Source of the DNA: Syncephalis fuscata
Taxonomy: Eukaryota > Zoopagomycota > Zoopagomycetes > Zoopagales > Piptocephalidaceae
NCBI GenBank assembly: GCA_025786725.1
Contig: JAHLTZ010000028.1
Span: 124,001 to 188,000, forward strand
Length of the DNA: 64,000 nucleotides
Direction: 5' to 3'
The notes under the pieces were generated by a model. The model made no database searches and had not been told where the DNA came from. It saw only the letters and a program-made list of their open reading frames with translations. Position numbers and translations under genes: made by a program. Positions 51,302 to 62,989 of this stretch are shown here, in pieces. The stretch's first letter is position 1; each line of letters opens with the position of its first letter.

Positions 51302-51937
51302 ATGGCACAGCGTCGCTCATTGTCTGCCGCGCTTTTAGCGCTATTTCTATTCGTCTCCATGGTGTTCGTTGGCGTGCCAACAGTCCAGGGCGATTCGGTT
51401 AAGGTCACTGATAAAGTGTTTTTCGACATCAAGCAAGGCGATGAAAATCTAGGCCGTATTGTTATCGGTTTATTCGGCGGAGTCGTGCCAAAGACCGTCA
51501 AGAACTTTCGCGATTTGGCAGAAAAGTCAAAGCCCGAGGGCTATAAAGGCTCCCTATTCCACCGCATCATCAAAGACTTTATGCTTCAGGGCGGCGACTT
51601 TACCAATAGTGACGGCACTGGCGGTAAATCCATCTATGGCGACAAATTCGCTGATGAAAACTTTGATTTGTCTCACACCGGACCTGGCATCGTATCGATG
51701 GCCAATGCCGGTCGCGACACCAATGGCTCTCAGTTTTTCATTTGCACTGTTAAGACTAGCTGGTTGGATGGCAAGCATGTTGTATTCGGCAAGGTGCTCG
51801 AAGGCATGGACGTTGTGAAGAAGATGGAAGAAACTGCAACCAGCTATTCCGACCGTCCCAAGGTTGACATTGTGATTGAAGACTCGGGCGTGCTACCTCA
51901 AGAAGAGTCAAAGGAGCCAGAGCACGTTGAATTGTGA
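51302..51937 (+). CDS. Cyclophilin B-type peptidyl-prolyl isomerase, ER-targeted
   Basis: Speeds proline isomerisation during folding in the secretory pathway. A single exon encodes 211 residues from the ATG at 51302, chosen because it begins a classic signal peptide ([20 protein letters not shown], then [10 protein letters not shown]); the longer upstream frame is leader. The cyclophilin fold is complete: [14 protein letters not shown], the active-site [48 protein letters not shown]. The C-terminus is EPEHVEL, which may act as an HDEL-like retrieval signal. The stop codon is embedded in GTGAGT, a possible splice donor: a weak alternative acceptor at 52097 would replace the last residue with FPPKPAVAKL and remove the motif. 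Confidence 0.95.
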   Translation: MAQRRSLSAALLALFLFVSMVFVGVPTVQGDSVKVTDKVFFDIKQGDENLGRIVIGLFGGVVPKTVKNFRDLAEKSKPEGYKGSLFHRIIKDFMLQGGDFTNSDGTGGKSIYGDKFADENFDLSHTGPGIVSMANAGRDTNGSQFFICTVKTSWLDGKHVVFGKVLEGMDVVKKMEETATSYSDRPKVDIVIEDSGVLPQEESKEPEHVEL

Positions 51938-53883
51938 GTAGATTTCAAAATTGTTTATTTAATGCTGCACTTAATAATAGGCAAGTTACCATACCAGCCT
52001 AAGATTAATAAAGTAGCATTTTATGAAAATGCCAACATGGCCCTGTGTATTTACGCGCACTTACTTTTACTACTTTATTTATTGTTCACATTTATAGCCC
52101 ACCAAAGCCCGCCGTAGCTAAGCTCTAAACCTTAATTGCGCAGGCCGTGATTATCATCAGTTCTTGGTTAAATACCGCAGACATTCTATAAGTCTGTCCA
52201 TAATAAATGGCTTTACTGATTTGCATTTTAACAATATCGTTTATTTGCATATTATCATACTCTTATTTATAATATTAATAATAGCCATATGCTATTTTAA
52301 AAACAAAATATATAAATGTATTCAACAGTACTAACATCTTATATTAGATGTATACACTAGAATGACTTTAATAACAACAGAGTGATGATAGAAAAATACA
52401 GTATATTTTATAAAAAGTAGAATGCAAGTATTTATATTATATTATATTATTAAAATGGTAATAAACATATGTTTAATAGCAATTGTGTTTGTAAACAAAC
52501 GGTTAAACTTAATAAAATGCACAAGTACTCGTAAGCTTGCTCAAAAAGTAGAAAAGAGTGAAGAGGAATAGTAGAAATAAACGACAGAAAGGTAATAGTG
52601 TATGTATACATACAATATTAGCAACATCAATTGCATTACACGGATGGCTGTTGAATAAGTTTACAGCATCAGTACAGTATTGCGACTTGCTACTATTGGA
52701 ATTGCACAGTCATTACCAATAGCTAGTTCAACTAATTAAGCAAGTGTCAACCAAAAGTGGATCGCACAATGCATCGGCTTTTCAACAAGCCAGTCAAGTA
52801 TATGGAATTGTTTTATAAACAAAAAACAAAACAAAAGTAAAAGGCATGTAGTAATTTCAATAATAATTCCAATAATAAATACCAGCAATTGTTGTAATAA
52901 TTAACACTACTAAATATAATAAAGTATATTGATTATATCGCAGTTAATTACAGATGTATTATAACAAGTTGCAAAGTTAGCTGTCGGTATCAGAATTTAA
53001 AATTATGTATAAAAAGATAGTATCTGGTTGTTTATAAGTAGATAATGGTATATGTAAAGTTAGTAATTTTATTTGCAGTTTGTCACATTCTTTTATCTAA
53101 CTCAAAGATCTCACTTTCTAGAGCAACTACTTCATTTTCTCGGTTTTGTTTACATCATGTCAGCGCAAATAACACTAAACTGGCAAAAAGCTAGTTGTTG
53201 AAATAGTGGATTGTATATCATTGTCTAGTGGAGCAAATACTACGCTTGCTTTGACACGCACTTGCAAAACATTGTATATATTTATCATAGGCTGCAATAG
53301 TCTATGGGCAAGTTATACCAACATAATTTTCCTCGTGATATCAACACCGTATTGGCTGGATTATAGCGACAATACATACTATATTATTGATGCCATAGCG
53401 GGTAGCGTTGAGTACTCATTTATTTTCAATACCAAATGTACAACATTGTATATTTGCATTTAGTCACATGCTATTGATGAATAAGGACACAACATTTATT
53501 GCAAATTTTATACCAAAATTACTGAATAATCTCGGTAGGTTATAGTTACAATAGTAATAATGCATTTAATCATTATTGCTATACTTAGACTATGCAGATA
53601 ATGGGAAGATTTATAATATAATGGATGTAGCAAAATAAATAAATAAATATCATTTTACACTAATGATAAATATAATAATAGAATATATCGGTTTTTAAAA
53701 CACCATCGATACAAATTAATGGCTTAAAATGCCAAAAAAACAGACAAATGGCCATTTTTATTATTAAATGTCAAAATTGATTTGCTTACTAATGGCACAT
53801 GATAGCAATGTTGTATTGAAAGCGAAACAATGACTCGCAAATTCAATAGAGACATATTTAAAAAACTGTATTGAACTCAAACT
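51938..53883. other. Gene-free 1.9-kb AT-rich interval
   Basis: Downstream of cyclophilin B there is a likely polyadenylation region (AATAAAGTAG near 52008). The rest is low-complexity AT-rich DNA. Open frames such as 53206-53463 have no family match or coding-like composition. Nothing else is supported. Confidence 0.5.
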
Positions 53884-54284
53884 CTAATGCACTTTAAGGT
53901 GCTTAGCTATGCCGTTATCATCGAATAAATAGCCATCGTCAGATACACGTGGTCTACGTGCAATATGGGGAAAGGTTTCAAATTTCTATAAGAACATCTT
54001 GAGCAAAATAATTATGCCGCAATCCCATCTGTTGTTACACACTAGTTTTAGTATACCCCGCATTGCCTAAGGACTTTGGCATTAAGAATATTACCATAAT
54101 GGATTATGGCAATATAAGTTACTAAGCATAAAACATTGTAAGGCGTATACGGGTTGCGGCGTTTCACGAATGGTCGGCACTTACCAATTGCTATCAAAAG
54201 ACAAGCACGTGTTACAGAAAACTGAGGCTGCTCTCTGTATACAAGAAACTGACTGCTAAAATCAAAGCCACAGAGGTCTTTCAT
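53884..54284 (-). CDS. Predicted small single-pass membrane protein (about 89 residues)
   Basis: I do not recognise the family. Three segments fit one short gene on the minus strand: MKDLCGFDFSSQFLVYREQP followed by FSVTRACLLIAI; then, after a 62-nt GTAAGT intron, VTYIAIIHYGNILNAKVLRQ; then, after a second intron with a GTATAC donor, KFETFPHIARRPRVSDDGYL and FDDNGIAKHLKVH, stop. A single membrane helix spans the first junction (ACLLIAIVTYIAIIHYG). The last junction works only if one G is added to the GGGG run at its donor, in line with other one-base gaps in this window. Composition of the last exon is strongly coding-like. Confidence 0.5.
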
Positions 54285-54513
54285 TGAAGAAACGGTTTGA
54301 TATGCCGGACATTTGAGAGATTATAGCGAGTACGAGCGAGAACTTAATTTGATTTAAAAACAGCGCCAGTTGATTGCAATCGACATGTTTTACATTGCCA
54401 TCGCTACTCACTACTCATCACACAAGATACGCAAACATCTAACAGCAGCCGGTCTGCTTTTCTACGAATTTTTAACTGAATAACAGGCTTTTTTACAAAG
54501 TTACTTTAACGAC

Positions 54514-55565
54514 ATGCTTTCCTTAACCAAGATTATCGGTGTTGTTGCGCTTACTCTTGGCGTAAGCCATTATGTAACTGCACACATGCAAATGTATTCT
54601 CCTATCCCTCGTGGCGATATACGCAACAAAGAATATAAGGTTCCATCACATAAAATTGATGCTCCATTGAATGGCCGCAAGAATCCAGGCAAATACCCGT
54701 GCCGCTATCAAGAGAAAGGTCCAATTACTGGCCAATATACTGCTGGCAAGAATTTCACCGTTGAATTTATGCAAGGCAGTCCACACATGGGTGGTCATTG
54801 TCAGTTTGGCGTGTCCTACGACAACGGCCAGACATGGGTGGTGCTAAGAACTATTACTACAATGTGCTTTGAAGGCAAGGCACCTTATCAATATACAGTT
54901 CCATTGCCTAAAGGAGCACGCAATGGCAGAGCTTTATTGGGCTGGGCATATCTCAATGCAGGTGGCAACGCTGAATTTTATATGAACTGTGCTGATATTG
55001 AGATTTCTGGCGGCAAGGTTGACGGCAGTCTTACTGGGCCGGACTATTTGTGGCACGTATGGAAGGTACCCCTCAACTACAAAAATGGGCAAACCGGGAT
55101 GCTACAAAGCTTGATGGTCGAAAGTATTTCGTTGACCGTAAGATTGTCACCATTCCTGCCAACGCTCAGTCATCGCCTGACGGCACTGTCGTTGGCCAAT
55201 CAGGTGGCGGTAAAGTAGGAATAGAACAGCCGCCAGCCATTATTCCATGGAAGAACTTTATTGCCAGTAAATATATTTCATATGCAAATGGGCCAGAACT
55301 GATCGAAGGTCTTGGTGAATTTGGTGACTTTAAGACGTTCTACATCTCAACTTCCGATAATCCAAGAGGATCAGGTATTACCAAGCCTAAAAGCGTATAC
55401 GGTGATGAGAATAAGCCTTCTGGTAGTGGAGATAAGCCTTCTGGTAACGAGAAGAAGCCTGTTTATGGTGAAAAAAAGCCTTCTAGTAATGAAAAAAAGC
55501 CTTCTGGTAATGAAAAAAATAAGAAGGCTCCAAGTTATGAAGAGGCCATAGAGGAAATGTATTAG
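54514..55565 (+). CDS. LPMO-like secreted protein 1 (one 1-nt frameshift)
   Basis: A probable copper-dependent polysaccharide monooxygenase of an AA11-like type, acting on chitin or other wall polymers. The signal peptide (residues 1-23) ends in TA, so the mature protein would start with His24 (HMQMYSPIPRG), the first ligand of the copper histidine brace. The second His is in SPHMGGHCQFGVSYD, and the axial aromatic is likely in EFYMNCADI. Conserved Cys are in PCRYQEKG, TMCFEGK and YMNC. Near 55047 one base is missing (TTGTGGCAC for TTGGTGGCAC); adding it restores LARMEGTP, homologous to the second copy. The C-terminus is a low-complexity tail of KKPSGNE-like repeats. Family placement is by motif only. 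Confidence 0.78.
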
Positions 55566-56819
55566 CATTAACGAGAGACTGCTCAATAATGAATTGAACA
55601 ATAAATACTCCTCATTATCTAGTTAAATTGAACATCATGTACTAATAGTTATTTTTATAGTATTCCAACATTTTAGCATTCAGTAATTAAATATTCTGTT
55701 GCAAGTTTTTAATTAATTAGTAATTTTTATTCAAAAAAACTGTTTATTAGTTTGCCTGTACATAAAAGTAACTTAAATAATATTATCTCAATTGATGTTG
55801 AAAATAATAAACTGCAATAGTCATGCTCAATTATGTATTTCTACTTAATCTAAATTGCTGTTTTATATAAATAAAATGTATCTCAAAAAACTTTGTTGTA
55901 ATAAAACAGTGTATTATTTTATTGATAATAACACGCTGCAATAAACAATTTATAAATGAGCAGAATATAGCAGCATGATAAAATTTGACTAAATAACAGT
56001 GAAATGGCACTAACAAAAATACCAATTTTTATCAAAAGATAGACAACCATGTGTGTAGTTATTATTAAGCGTATGTTACCCATGTATTCAGAAATGGAAA
56101 TCATATACCTTTTAAGGACCAATGGCCAATTGAGCTTTTAATTCAGCTTACAACAATAGAAAAAGTCTAATAAAATGCTTAATTAGTAAATACATAACGC
56201 TATTACTAAATATGGTAGTAAAGATTTCCAGATTTTCCCACTATTACAATTATATGGACATTTATATCTATATTCCCAATGGCATTTCTCCGTCTATCTA
56301 AAGCCATCCATGTAACAGATTAGCTTTTTTTAACAAACAACGATAGTAGTCTTTTTTCTACTTTTACACGTATATAGATTTATATTATTACATTTCATTG
56401 CTTAAACATGATCATTTATTGCACTTGACATATCTGTGATTTAAAATGTCTGTTTTTTACTATTGTACAATGACATATTTAGTATATTTATTTAATTATT
56501 ACTAATGCACGGAATGAAAGCTAGCAATCTGCCATCACAATAAACGAACGAGAAAGGAAGTAAACTTTTCAAATTAAAAGTCAGTTCCGACTAAAAAACC
56601 CCTTATTTCCTTTTTTGCCCTTTAATAATTTCCAAACTATTCGTCGACCATTTATAAGAGTGCAGTCCATGTACATGCCGCTGTATATACATTATCTCTC
56701 TGCTATTATCTTGCTCTTGGTCATAAAAAACTTACTTTGATTATACAGCTGGTCTGTATTCTATTTTACTTTTTATTCATTCCATTATCACTGGGTGATA
56801 TATCTCCTTACTTTTCATC
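55566..56819. other. Intergenic between the LPMO-like genes
   Basis: AT-rich 1.25-kb interval. TTTATAAG at 56651-56658, about 165 bp before the second LPMO-like start, is a TATA candidate. Otherwise nothing is supported. Confidence 0.45.
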
Positions 56820-57938
56820 ATGTTATGGGCTAAGCTTGTTTGCCTTGCGTTTGTTATTGCAGGAATGTTTCAATATACGTCTGGACACATGTCTGTCTTC
56901 TCTCCTATTCCCCGTGGTGACAAAAGAAACAAAGAGTACAAAGTTTCGTACTATGGGATTGACGCGGCTATCTACGGTGGCAAATTTAATGGCAAATACC
57001 CGTGCCGCTATCAAGAGAAAGGTCCCGTTACTGGCAAGTATACTGCCGGCAAGAACTTTACCGTCGAGTTTATGCAAGGTAGTCCACACATGGGCGGCCA
57101 CTGCCAATTTGCCTTGTCCTATGACAACGGCGAGACATGGGTGGTGCTAAGAACTGTCATAACTATGTGCTTCCAAGGAAAAGCACCTTATATTTACAAT
57201 GTGTTTCTTCCCAAGGGCGCGCTTGGTGGCAATGCACTATTTGGATGGACTTATATTCCATCAGGCGGCAGAAAAGAATTTTATATGACCTGTTCCGACA
57301 TTGAAATCGAAGGCGGAGCTAACGATGGTAGTATTACTGGTCCTGAAATGCTTCTCGCTCGTATGCCAAACACAATTCAATGGCCAAGCTGGCAGCATAA
57401 GGATGGTACAAAAGACGGGCGAGAGCACTTTAACGATCGAAAGGTTATTACCATTCCGTCCAACGCCACATCAACGACAGAAGGCACAGTTGTGGGAGAA
57501 GCATGTGGCGGCAAGCCAGGTGCTATTGTACCGCCAATGCAAATCCCATGGGACACGTTTATTGCAAGCAAATACGAGGATAACAATGGTGCAAGATCAA
57601 TTAAGCAAACAAATTTAGGCGTGACCGGCAAAAACCTTACTTCATTTTTCATTGCAACCTCGGATGATTATCGCGGCGGAACTGGTGATGCTACGCAAAG
57701 ATCACCAACTCTTGAGGGTGGCTTACCTTACAGCTCAAGTGGCTCCAAATCAGAAAAATCTCCCAGCGGTGATAAAACGACAAGTACTATGAAGAAAGAT
57801 GACACTAGCGATACTACTACTGAAACTGATAGTACTAGTGATACGACTGAAACTGACAGCGAAGAAAAATCAAAGAAAAAGTCCAAAAGCAGCAATAAGA
57901 CATCAAAGAAGGATACTGGTGCTAATGAAGAGGAATAA
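56820..57938 (+). CDS. LPMO-like secreted protein 2
   Basis: Intact, intronless paralogue of the gene at 54514, 372 residues. The signal peptide is MLWAKLVCLAFVIAGMFQYT (then SG), with cleavage predicted to expose His23 (HMSVFSPIPRG). The copper-site His in SPHMGGHCQFALSYD and the aromatic in EFYMTCSDI are both kept, as are the paired cysteines. The catalytic-like domain ends near residue 205. A conserved second region follows (ARMPNTIQWPSWQHKDGTKD, VITIPSNATSTTEGTVVG, IPWDTFIASKYEDNN) that the first copy shares, so it is part of the family rather than a random tail. The last 75 residues are Ser/Thr/Asp/Lys-rich and disordered (TETDSTSDTTETDSEEKSKK), different in sequence from the KPSGNE tail of copy 1. 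A wall- or matrix-binding tail is possible. Confidence 0.85.
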   Translation: MLWAKLVCLAFVIAGMFQYTSGHMSVFSPIPRGDKRNKEYKVSYYGIDAAIYGGKFNGKYPCRYQEKGPVTGKYTAGKNFTVEFMQGSPHMGGHCQFALSYDNGETWVVLRTVITMCFQGKAPYIYNVFLPKGALGGNALFGWTYIPSGGRKEFYMTCSDIEIEGGANDGSITGPEMLLARMPNTIQWPSWQHKDGTKDGREHFNDRKVITIPSNATSTTEGTVVGEACGGKPGAIVPPMQIPWDTFIASKYEDNNGARSIKQTNLGVTGKNLTSFFIATSDDYRGGTGDATQRSPTLEGGLPYSSSGSKSEKSPSGDKTTSTMKKDDTSDTTTETDSTSDTTETDSEEKSKKKSKSSNKTSKKDTGANEEE

Positions 57939-58430
57939 TAACAATAAATAGTTAATTGTTCAAACATATTACTAGTTTAGATAGTATTTCATATTGTTTT
58001 ACAATGGTAAATTTTATTTTATTTTATGTATTAGGTGCTATTGTGTTTTGCCTTCTATATATTTTATTTACCCGTTTCACTCTTTTTTCTTAATACCTTT
58101 AAATATAATTAAACATATATTCATCACTATTTTATGTATAATATTTGTAACGAAATCTATTTGTTACGGAAAAGAATTGTATAATTTTATAAGAATATGC
58201 AATTGTTTTCCCACGACACCTAAATTTAATCTCCGCAAAGTCTATATATTGTTGCACATTTTAAATCTAATAAAAGTTATCTTTATTCCATTATACCTTG
58301 TTTTACAGTTGTTACAATATTACATCCAACATTAGCCAATTCATGTATAATCATTGGTACAATAATGTGATTAATTAGTTATCTTTATTATTGCTTTAAT
58401 ATATATATATATTCTTCATTTAGTCAGATT
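57939..58430. other. Intergenic, no gene seen
   Basis: AT-rich interval downstream of the second LPMO-like gene. A Phe/Ile-rich open frame at 57994-58335 is composition-driven and not supported. Confidence 0.45.
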
Positions 58431-58643
58431 GGCTATAGAAGAAGTGGCTGTTTAATAAACGACATTTATACCAATTAGATTAATTTTGATCTTACATCAC
58501 AAATATGCCCAACATGCAATAGTAGAATATTAGAAAATAGAAAAGATTATTCAGATGCAATAATCCATGCTGTACATAGATGCAATAACAACAAATGTGG
58601 AATGACATGGAATTACAATCATATAGCTTCTATTAATATTTGA
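58431..58643 (+). pseudogene. C-terminal remnant of a TnpB/Fanzor-like transposon protein
   Basis: A short stretch preserves GYRRSGC, a stop, then FDLTSQICPTCNSRILENRK followed by HAVHRCNNNKCGMTWNYNHI and ASINI, stop. This is the layout of the C-terminal zinc ribbon (CPTC with RCNNNKC) and final RuvC motif of TnpB/Fanzor-like RNA-guided nucleases, where the usual form is WNRDxNASxNI. Here the catalytic Asp is replaced (WNYNHIA), and the preceding Glu motif is also not preserved. With an internal stop and no upstream domain it is a dead fragment. Confidence 0.6.
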
Positions 58644-59049
58644 TCAATTTTTCTACACATGGCCAACAATAATAATCAACCTCAAATATCTCAATGAAAT
58701 CAAATAGTATGTTACATTGTTTATTTAAATCAATTTATTAACAACATTTTAATAGAAAGTAACATATTTTTTATTATATATATTACTAATGTTGTTTTCA
58801 TTTAAATAAAAAACAATTATATAGCATAGTATTTTTTTACAAATAATTGCTACTTTTTATTGAGTATCGTACCATTATTTATTTTAAATTATAAAGAAAA
58901 AAATTAAATAAAAATACACAATGTCTATTTGTAATAATCCAAGTATAATTTTGTTAATTTCTGGCTATTTATTGCATATAACAAGTATGCTACAAGCCAC
59001 TGTAACACTAACAGGATGATTAATACTCAAAAACTTATGCAACTAATAT
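58644..59049. other. Intergenic, no gene seen
   Basis: AT-rich DNA between the transposon remnant and the end of CDA4. No supported feature. Confidence 0.45.
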
Positions 59050-60437
59050 TCATATAGTATAAGCACCATTTGGATCAATGACACATTCTGCAACCGTAAC
59101 TGGATGAACACCAGCTACTGTTATAGTATCTATAACACTATTGGTTATACGTATACTTTCTGGTACAGTATCATGCTGTAGTTGAATGGCACCATTTTCC
59201 AATCCCGGGCCAAGCTCTCCCTTGATACCCAATTGCTCATTTGCAGTTTCTAGATTAACTGTTCCAGCTGCCACAGCTAGGCCAAATGAACTACCTGTAA
59301 CGTATCCTCACCCGTATGTCCTGCCTCGAAATCTTTGGTATCGACGTTCCAAAGAGTGGCTATCAGTCCAAGCTCGCGGCACACATCTAGTACAAATCCG
59401 CCGCATTCACCATAAGGACAGCGGAAATAACGAGGCTTCACACCAATGATTCCCTGAACCATGTCTAGATTTCCTTTAATTTCTGCATAAACTTGGTCCC
59501 GAGTAAGATCAGCTAGATGTGCGTGTGTTTGAGAGTGCAATGCAATCTGATGTCCTTCTCTATAAGCACGTCGCAATGTCTCAACTCTTCCCGGGCCCAT
59601 TAGAGCTAGCTTTATTCGTAAGTATATAGAAATGAATACATATTTACAACTTACAATCGCCAACAACAAAAAATGTTGCCTTTACATTACGGGCAGCTAA
59701 GGCATCAAGTAAGGTGTTTGTCATGTCACTAGGTCCATCGTCAAATGTTAACGCCCACAATCCTGGTTTTCTACATCCTTCAATAATTTCACCAGGTTGA
59801 AGGGTGACATTAGCCGGCGGATCGACTTGTAATTCAACTGAATCATCAATTTCATCAGTATTGTCAGACACGTCACTTAGCAATCCAAATGACTTTCTAA
59901 ATACAAAAGTTGGATAATAGATGTTGGCGATGCTGTGCCATAATCTAGTTGAGAATTGATTTTTGTTGTGGTGGTTTTGCTTGGATAAACTGCTGCATCT
60001 TTTGTTGGAGTAATGGCCTGCAATGACGAATTTTGAAATGGTGTACTGGATTTTAATTTATTAAAATGTTTTTGAATATATTTATTTGCTTCATTAGAAA
60101 TTAAATTTAAATTCTGTGCAGAAATCAAGTTTGAAAAGCCAAAGCTAATTGGCATTTGAGGCGCCGGGAGCGAGTGAATCGTTTCTGTGAGTAACACTCG
60201 GCTCTGGGCGCTATCTTGGTGTACATCTGGTACAATTTCTGTGTTTTGAAAAGTTGGTAAATAAGGGGATGGAACCACAGCGCCACTCGTTATTGAAGTA
60301 GTAGCAGCAGCCATGAGAAGCAGCGAGGCAGCCGCTATCTTTTCTACTACCCTTTCGGCATGGCAGTATATATATAAAATAATAGTACAAAAGTATTTGA
60401 ATAGGACAGTTGGCCAATTATTCACGCCCTTGGTCAT
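59050..60437 (-). CDS. Divergent chitin deacetylase-like protein with long N-terminal region (CDA4; two 1-nt frameshifts)
   Basis: A CE4 deacetylase relative. Exons are 59050..59605 and 59655..60437. The N-terminus has a hydrophobic segment (KIAAASLLLMAAATTSITSG) that may be a signal peptide or anchor, then about 130 residues of Ser/Thr/Gln-rich linker. The domain keeps TFDDGP and HSQTHAH (metal site), but motif 3 is RCPYGE rather than RPPYG, the usual DW of motif 4 is DF (VDTKDF), and motif 5 is LQHDT. It therefore departs from CDA1-3, and its activity or substrate may differ. One base is missing near 59297 (CAGGT for CAGGGT, joining TLQ to GSSFGLAVAAGT) and one near 59930 in the linker. The start is uncertain; no GPI-type tail is seen. 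Confidence 0.78.
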
Positions 60438-61578
60438 ACGTCTGGCGCAATGGTGTGTTATTATAGCATTTTAACGGCCTTGAATTATCGTCACCAAGGG
60501 GCTGTGTTATGTACTAAATATCCAAGTGACACAATGAATACACAGTTTACTTGGTGACTACGTGTACATGTAAAGCTTTCTTTTGTTTACACTTAAGCTC
60601 GCATATAGAAGCACGAGTATAGCTTGTTTAATAAACAAAAATGCCTATAATAAATGCTACTAAAATTTTATTCTACTGAATTGAAGCGCAACGTTATTTT
60701 GTGTATCTAATAATAATAACAGTTTATTACGCTCTGCTCAAATAATGTATAAGCAATTTCATTTTTCTATTTTAACGTTGGCCACTAATGGACATCGACG
60801 TTGTCGTCAACAAGTATGCAAAATGCTGTCACATGCTTGCCAGTATCTAATGACGACAAAATCATAAAGTAAGCATAATGTAATACATGAAGCTAAAGGC
60901 TTTGAGAATGGATTGCTGTTTTTTGACAGTGCTCATGCGTGTAAGCAAACCAAAAAACAACCATTGTCATGCTTCACTATAAATTGAGTGGCAATCGTAA
61001 GCTCAACGCAATTTTTCCAGCTTGTTTACACGTCACTATTTCTTCATTCGATTGTAGCTTTGATTAAATTTCTTACACACGAATTTATTTAGTAAGCATC
61101 GTGTTGCTCGTACGTCCGTTCTATCTATCGCTGGCTTCTATGGTCAACCTCGCTATTGCTGGCTGGTCATCGACTGATTTGGGCGTAGAAGGTCGGCCTA
61201 CTGGTAAGCTACAATACTGCGCGTTTAAACGTTCTAACTTTGATTAATGCCAATAAAAAGAATCAGCAACGCAAGACGGCGTAAGAGTCAATAGTGTCTC
61301 AACACGGGAAGGAGTTCGTGTTAACTAAGGTTTTGTACTCGCTGGTGTAAAAACAAAGAAGCCAGCACTAGCGCTATACCACTTGGCTTTTGGATAATAG
61401 TTTCAATTAGTCTTGTGGCATATGGACACACACAGAATATCATGGTTGTTTCCAGCTGCTTGAATCAACACAGATATTGTAAATAAACAATCTTTAACAA
61501 CAATTGTATTCAATTAGAATTTTTCTAGCCCCATTATTTATTAATGATGCTATGTAATAGGCTAATTTGCTAGTTGAA
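60438..61578. other. Intergenic, no gene seen
   Basis: About 1.1 kb between CDA4 and the dehydratase gene. A less AT-rich stretch at 60950-61350 has short open frames but no family match or consistent exon structure. Confidence 0.45.
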
Positions 61579-62700
61579 CTATTGTTGTTGACGAGCATAG
61601 TGTGCCGCTACCGCTTCTTGCACTCTACGTTCCATTTCGTAGGCAGCTGTTAAATAACGTTTACGTTGCTTACGCATGTAATTGTACATTCCCCACAGGC
61701 CTAGTTGTGCAAATTATTTGCAATTAATCAGCCGTTGATTTTTTTTAATTAGCATCCACCTACCAAATGGATAATACATCAGTATGGCAATGGCCGCCAC
61801 ATAAGATACAAATCCATAGTCGGCCTTGATATAGTTGAGGCCAGTATAGATTTGCATTGCTTCGCCAAAAGCACCAATAGGATATAGTACATAAAATAGC
61901 GAATAGCTAATATCACATCAATGCTTATCAACAAGGTGTGCTTTATTCATCGTCTAGCACTTACCGACACCAAGTAAGCGTCAAAGGCGGGCCGGCATCA
62001 GTAGCATTGAATATATAGTAGAAATATCTTACTATCTCGGAGATGGACCATGTAATGGCCATCATCGTATAGGACCAATGTTGTTGCACCTCAGCCGCGC
62101 CCAAATTACGACTGATCAACATTACAACCAAAAAACGCACCAGTGTTTGCATAGCTGTAGTGGCCACGCCTGCCTTTACCAATCCTAAATAAAATTAGTT
62201 GTTAACCAAGCCATTTGTCTATACTATTGTCTTGTTTACCAAATCCTGCATGAGCAATCTGTGAATACACAAACCAACAATAAAGCACCACGATTAGCAG
62301 TTAATAGCAGTAACCTATAGCGCTATTTACCTCTAAACAGGCAGTAAGAGTAAGAAGCTGAACCCAGCTACTAATGACACTATAAGATGTCCATATGGCT
62401 TCTCAAGCCCGGCCGATTGCACATAGCCGCAAAACACGCCAAAAACAAACAGCCAACCAAACACGAAAGACCGTTGTAGCCGACCAAATATATACGAGCT
62501 GTATAACAAAAGGTTTGTATTATAGATTCATTTATGAGCTAGCAACTTAGACACTTTGGCTTACCAGTGTTGCTATTAAACCAGGAACTAAAAGGATTCT
62601 TTTTGAAGTTGGGAACAGGACGTTCCTCGTTCATTAGAGCCGATATAACATCAGACTTGGAGGTCGGTGCCGGTGTTTGTTGGGTTTTCCGTTGTGACAT
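61579..62700 (-). CDS. PHS1: Very-long-chain 3-hydroxyacyl-CoA dehydratase (two apparent 1-nt frameshifts)
   Basis: Third step of very-long-chain fatty acid elongation in the ER, dehydrating 3-hydroxyacyl-CoA. Exons are 61579..61700, 61764..61906, 61965..62184, 62240..62258 (19 nt), 62331..62498 and 62565..62700. The six-helix protein shows the family blocks IYLVGYNGLSCLV, WVQLLTLTACLE joined to IAHAGFGLVKAG, then TTAMQTLVRFLVVML, WSISEIVRYFYYIF with the catalytic Tyr, and YVLYPIGAFGEA with the catalytic Glu. The tail MRKQRKRYL is basic. Two one-base gaps are needed in the second exon (about 62415-62435), where NRPGL and KPYW segments lie in successive frames. The start MSQRKTQQTPAP was chosen because the longer frame upstream begins with unrelated hydrophobic sequence. 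Confidence 0.9.
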
Positions 62701-62989
62701 GGTGAATAGAAAGTATAGGCGATGTACAAACAAGCACACAGATACGCTATAGTAGCTATAACTACGTATATAACTAATACATGGATAGACGTCATTTTTT
62801 GATCACGTGAGCATCTTGCTCAGTATTGCGCAAATAAGCAGCAAGATCCAGCTTGTAATCTTTGCACTACATATTACTTATTGCATAATTAGTACTAGCT
62901 AATATTGATGCTGTTATTTAATGATTACTATTTAGTAGTTTAAAATAAAATACTATCATTATTGGTTATAATATTTTTGATTTTAAAGT

